Source: Periweissella cryptocerci
Lineage (GTDB): Bacteria > Bacillota > Bacilli > Lactobacillales > Lactobacillaceae
Assembly (NCBI RefSeq): GCF_004358325.1
Contig: NZ_CP037940.1
Coordinates: forward strand, 1,736,001 to 1,800,000
Length of the DNA stretch: 64,000 nt
Reading direction: 5' to 3'
Shown here piece after piece: positions 61,333 to 64,000 of this stretch; within the stretch, counting starts at the first letter, position 1, and each line of letters begins with the position of its first letter. The position numbers were made by a program, and so were the translations under genes. Below the pieces are notes generated by a model, which did no database searches, was not told the DNA's origin, and was given only the letters and a program-made list of their open reading frames with translations.

Positions 61333-63627
61333 ATGGCAGATCAAATTCACGAGTACGAACAAAGTCACTTAACGGACGTGCTCGAAAAAATAAAAATTGC
61401 ACAAGTTAAAACCCAAGCAGAACTCGATAAGACTGAAAAAGATCGCTCAGATATTGAAGCGGGTTGGGGCGATGTCCGGATCAAAACTAGCACATATGAA
61501 AATATGTTGGATACGGCACTATCAGTTCGGCAACAACAACAATTAATCACAGAACGTCAAAATAGTTTCCAACATGCAACAACACGCTTGGAAACCTTAA
61601 AAAAATTAGAAGTCAATCCATACTTTGCGCGGATTGATTTTCAAGAACGTGGTGAACAAAAAGCCGAAACAATTTATATTGGGTTAGGTTCATTTTCCGA
61701 TACACCGGATCATTTCTTGATATATGATTGGCGTGCGCCGATTTCATCAATCTACTACGATGGTGGGTTAGGTGAAGTGACATATTTAACACCAGATGGT
61801 AATCAAACGGTTGATGTGGATCTTAAGCGTCAATTCCAAATCGCAGACGGTGTTGTGGTAACAATTTTTGATACAGATGAAGCTGTCGGGGATCAAATGC
61901 TTTTGGAAGCCTTAAGTGGTGACTCAGATACTAAAATGAAGAGTATCGTGACGACAATCCAAAAGGAACAAAATAAAATTATTCGGAATACCGCTGCTGA
62001 CTTGTTGTTTGTTCAAGGGGCAGCAGGTTCTGGTAAAACGGCGGCAGTATTGCAACGGGTTGCGTACTTGCTTTACCGTTACCGCGGAAACTTAGATAGC
62101 GGACAAGTGGTCTTGTTCAGTCCTAACCAATTGTTTAATGACTATATTGATCAAGTTTTGCCAGAACTCGGTGAACAAAACATGGTCCAAATGACGTACT
62201 TCCAATACTCAAACCGACGTTTACCCAACATGCGCGTGGAAACTTTGCAAGAACGTTTTGAAGAAGATAACGACTTAGCGGCCCAACGGATTACTAATTT
62301 TAAAGGGAGCTTAGCATTCTTTAAGGTTGTCCAACAGTATGCTGAAACGTTGAACCGGAGTAATGTCCGTTTCCGTGATATTAAGTTTCAAGGTGAGGCG
62401 TTCTTTGATAAGGATAAAATCGCCAAAATGTTCTATGGTTACAATGAGAATTACAAGCTAGGACAACGTTTGAATGCGACAAAGGATAGTTTGACTAATT
62501 CGCTAACTGGTAAAGTTGGTAGTGAATTGAAACAAAAATGGGTTGAAGAAGCGATTCAAAACCTAACCAAAACTGAAATTGATTCATTGTTTGGCGATGA
62601 ACCACGGGAATTTGCATCGGAAGAAAAGGAATACAACTTCTTAGCACGTAAGATTGTGACAGAAGCCTTCAAGCCGATTGCCCACGCAATTCACCGTAAC
62701 CGTTTCATTAATGTAAACGCCCAATTTGCGCACTTTTTGCGTTCAGTACCAAACTTCGTTGATTTGAATCAATGGGGAATCACGGCTGATGATTGGTCAA
62801 AGAGTGTGACTAAGACGGTTACTGACTTTAAAGACAAGCGTTTGTCACTTGCCGATGTCTCGGCTTACTTGTACTTGTATGATTTGTTGACTGGTAAGCA
62901 TGGTGAACGTGATATTCGCTTTGTCTTCATTGATGAAATTCAAGATTATACTGCTTTCCAATTAGCCTTCTTGAAATTTAGTTTTCCAAAAGCTAAGTTC
63001 ACGATGCTGGGTGATTTGAACCAAGCAATCTTTACGAAGGAAAATTCACGTACGCTCTTACAAGAATTGGGGACACTCTTTGATTCAGATAAAATTGAAG
63101 TTGTGCAATTAACCCAAACATATCGTTCAACCCAACAAATTACAGATTTCTCTAAGGAAATTTTGGTAAACGGCGAAACGATTACTGCATTCAACCGAAG
63201 TGGTAATTTGCCAACTGTGACGATTGAGGATAATAGTGCAGCCTTGTACGCCCGTTTAGTGAGCCAAATTAATACGAATAATGGTATGAACGAAACAACT
63301 GCCATTATTACCAAGTCATTGGCTGAAGGTGAAGCCGTCTATGCTGAGCTTAAACAACAAGACGTTGCAGTGACCCTGATTCGTTCCGAAAACCAACGTT
63401 TAGCACATGGGGTGATTATCGTACCGTCATACTTGGCTAAGGGATTGGAATTTGATGCGGTTGTCATCTGGGACGCCTCTAAGAAAATGTATCCACTTGA
63501 AGATGAACGCCAACTCCTTTACACAATTGCTTCACGGGCAATGCACCAATTAACCGTGTTAGCATTGGATGAACTGACACCACTCTTAGATCGAGTGAAC
63601 CCAGATTTATATGAGGTTACGGAGTAA
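61333..63627 (+). CDS. helD: HelD-type helicase-like ATPase (RNA polymerase recycling)
   Basis: UvrD/Rep-like superfamily 1 protein that in Bacillus removes RNA polymerase from DNA. 764 residues. The N-terminal coiled-coil arm (about 1-95, HLTDVLEKIKIAQVKTQAEL) that enters the polymerase channel is followed by YDWRAPISSIYYDG, typical for HelD. Walker A VQGAAGSGKTAAVLQR, motif II VFIDEIQDYT, and motifs LGDLNQAIF and TYRSTQQI. RBS AAAGGGAAG before the ATG. The next gene starts 2 nt after the stop. Confidence 0.95.
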   Translation: MADQIHEYEQSHLTDVLEKIKIAQVKTQAELDKTEKDRSDIEAGWGDVRIKTSTYENMLDTALSVRQQQQLITERQNSFQHATTRLETLKKLEVNPYFARIDFQERGEQKAETIYIGLGSFSDTPDHFLIYDWRAPISSIYYDGGLGEVTYLTPDGNQTVDVDLKRQFQIADGVVVTIFDTDEAVGDQMLLEALSGDSDTKMKSIVTTIQKEQNKIIRNTAADLLFVQGAAGSGKTAAVLQRVAYLLYRYRGNLDSGQVVLFSPNQLFNDYIDQVLPELGEQNMVQMTYFQYSNRRLPNMRVETLQERFEEDNDLAAQRITNFKGSLAFFKVVQQYAETLNRSNVRFRDIKFQGEAFFDKDKIAKMFYGYNENYKLGQRLNATKDSLTNSLTGKVGSELKQKWVEEAIQNLTKTEIDSLFGDEPREFASEEKEYNFLARKIVTEAFKPIAHAIHRNRFINVNAQFAHFLRSVPNFVDLNQWGITADDWSKSVTKTVTDFKDKRLSLADVSAYLYLYDLLTGKHGERDIRFVFIDEIQDYTAFQLAFLKFSFPKAKFTMLGDLNQAIFTKENSRTLLQELGTLFDSDKIEVVQLTQTYRSTQQITDFSKEILVNGETITAFNRSGNLPTVTIEDNSAALYARLVSQINTNNGMNETTAIITKSLAEGEAVYAELKQQDVAVTLIRSENQRLAHGVIIVPSYLAKGLEFDAVVIWDASKKMYPLEDERQLLYTIASRAMHQLTVLALDELTPLLDRVNPDLYEVTE

Positions 63628-63629
63628 TC

Positions 63630-64000
63630 ATGGAAACGTTCGTAAATTACGAGGTATATCAGCGGGATAGATGGGCAACGTTTGGACAACCGGTGCGCGA
63701 ACTCTCGCCGGCCGTCTTACAGGAATTGGTTGCAAAGCACCCAGCGTTTAATGAAGCAGAACTATTAGCTGTGTACCAACCAGTTGCTAGCTTAATTCAA
63801 CAACATTTTATTGATTATCAAATGGCGCAACAGCATCAGGCGAGTTTTACGGCTCAATCGGCGCAAGCAATGCCATTTGTGATTGGTTTAACTGGCAGTG
63901 TGGCAGTTGGTAAATCGACGACGGCAGCATTATTGAAGGATTTGCTGACGATAATGTGCCCAGAATTATCGACGGCACTAGTTTCAACGGATGGCTTTTT
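63630..64000 (+). CDS. coaA: Type I pantothenate kinase, 3' end cut by window edge
   Basis: First step of coenzyme A synthesis, phosphorylation of pantothenate. Translation from the ATG at 63630 gives about 123 residues: METFVNYEVYQRDRWATFG, a helical N-terminus with LAVYQPVASLIQ, and the P-loop GLTGSVAVGKSTTA, nearly the same as the CoaA consensus GxxGSVAVGKSTTA, then STDGF. It starts 2 nt after the helD stop, so it is translationally coupled. The C-terminal two thirds are outside the window. Confidence 0.95.
   Translation, partial: METFVNYEVYQRDRWATFGQPVRELSPAVLQELVAKHPAFNEAELLAVYQPVASLIQQHFIDYQMAQQHQASFTAQSAQAMPFVIGLTGSVAVGKSTTAALLKDLLTIMCPELSTALVSTDGF

Overview
The window reads as chromosomal DNA of a low-to-moderate GC heterofermentative lactic acid bacterium, most plausibly of the Weissella/Periweissella/Leuconostoc group. 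The reasons are a full-length phosphoketolase gene (55465-57903) with strongly biased codon use, WxL-type surface proteins with a DUF916 partner, class C sortases with SpaA/Cna_B-type pilins, and typical Firmicutes ribosome binding sites and Rho-independent terminators. The genus is an inference. I see no tRNA, rRNA, CRISPR array, prophage or recognisable transposase.

Layout. About three quarters of the first 50 kb is devoted to the cell surface. (1) 2-8726: a pilus locus with the 3' part of a Cna_B adhesin, a class C sortase, a YPKN-type backbone pilin, a further anchored pilin and a small secreted protein. A near-perfect parS site lies inside this locus at 5831-5846. (2) 9039-12330: BrnQ transporter, an orphan PhnD-type lipoprotein and a coiled-coil membrane protein. 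(3) 12677-20553, minus strand: a second class C sortase followed by a 2296-residue anchored protein with about 14 SpaA-like repeats. (4) 20827-35209, plus strand: a 1885-residue adhesin, two large paralogous YPKN pilins and a smaller anchored protein; two of these four carry sorting motifs with Ala in place of Thr (FPDAG, MPLAG). (5) 35902-39332: MFS drug exporter, a lone sortase, an ABC-2-like membrane protein. (6) 39756-48298: a WxL locus with a class A-like sortase, three WxL proteins, a small LPQSG protein, a DUF916/WxLIP protein and a PrsA-like foldase. (7) 48618-50901: an ABC ATPase whose Walker A lysine is a leucine, overlapping a solute-binding domain fused to membrane helices. (8) 50985-64000: mostly housekeeping genes: YbaK deacylase, HD hydrolase, GntR regulator, TMEM175-like channel, phosphoketolase, HflX, histidine phosphatase, HelD and the start of CoaA.

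The most unusual non-coding content is a family of interspersed structured repeats (10464, 12331, 35257, 37391, 39346, 46080, 48443, 52686, 57979). Full copies share a conserved core closed by a 16-bp helix P1 and an 11-bp helix P2. The helix sequences differ between copies, yet the arms stay complementary within each copy, as expected for a structured RNA or a hairpin-based mobile element. Most copies abut Rho-independent terminators. Two loci hold head-to-head pairs that create terminal inverted repeats.

Working together: sortases 1 and 2 probably polymerise the YPKN-type pilins, with the Cna_B/SpaA proteins acting as tips, stalks or anchors. The WxL module forms a separate wall-associated complex with its own sortase and foldase.
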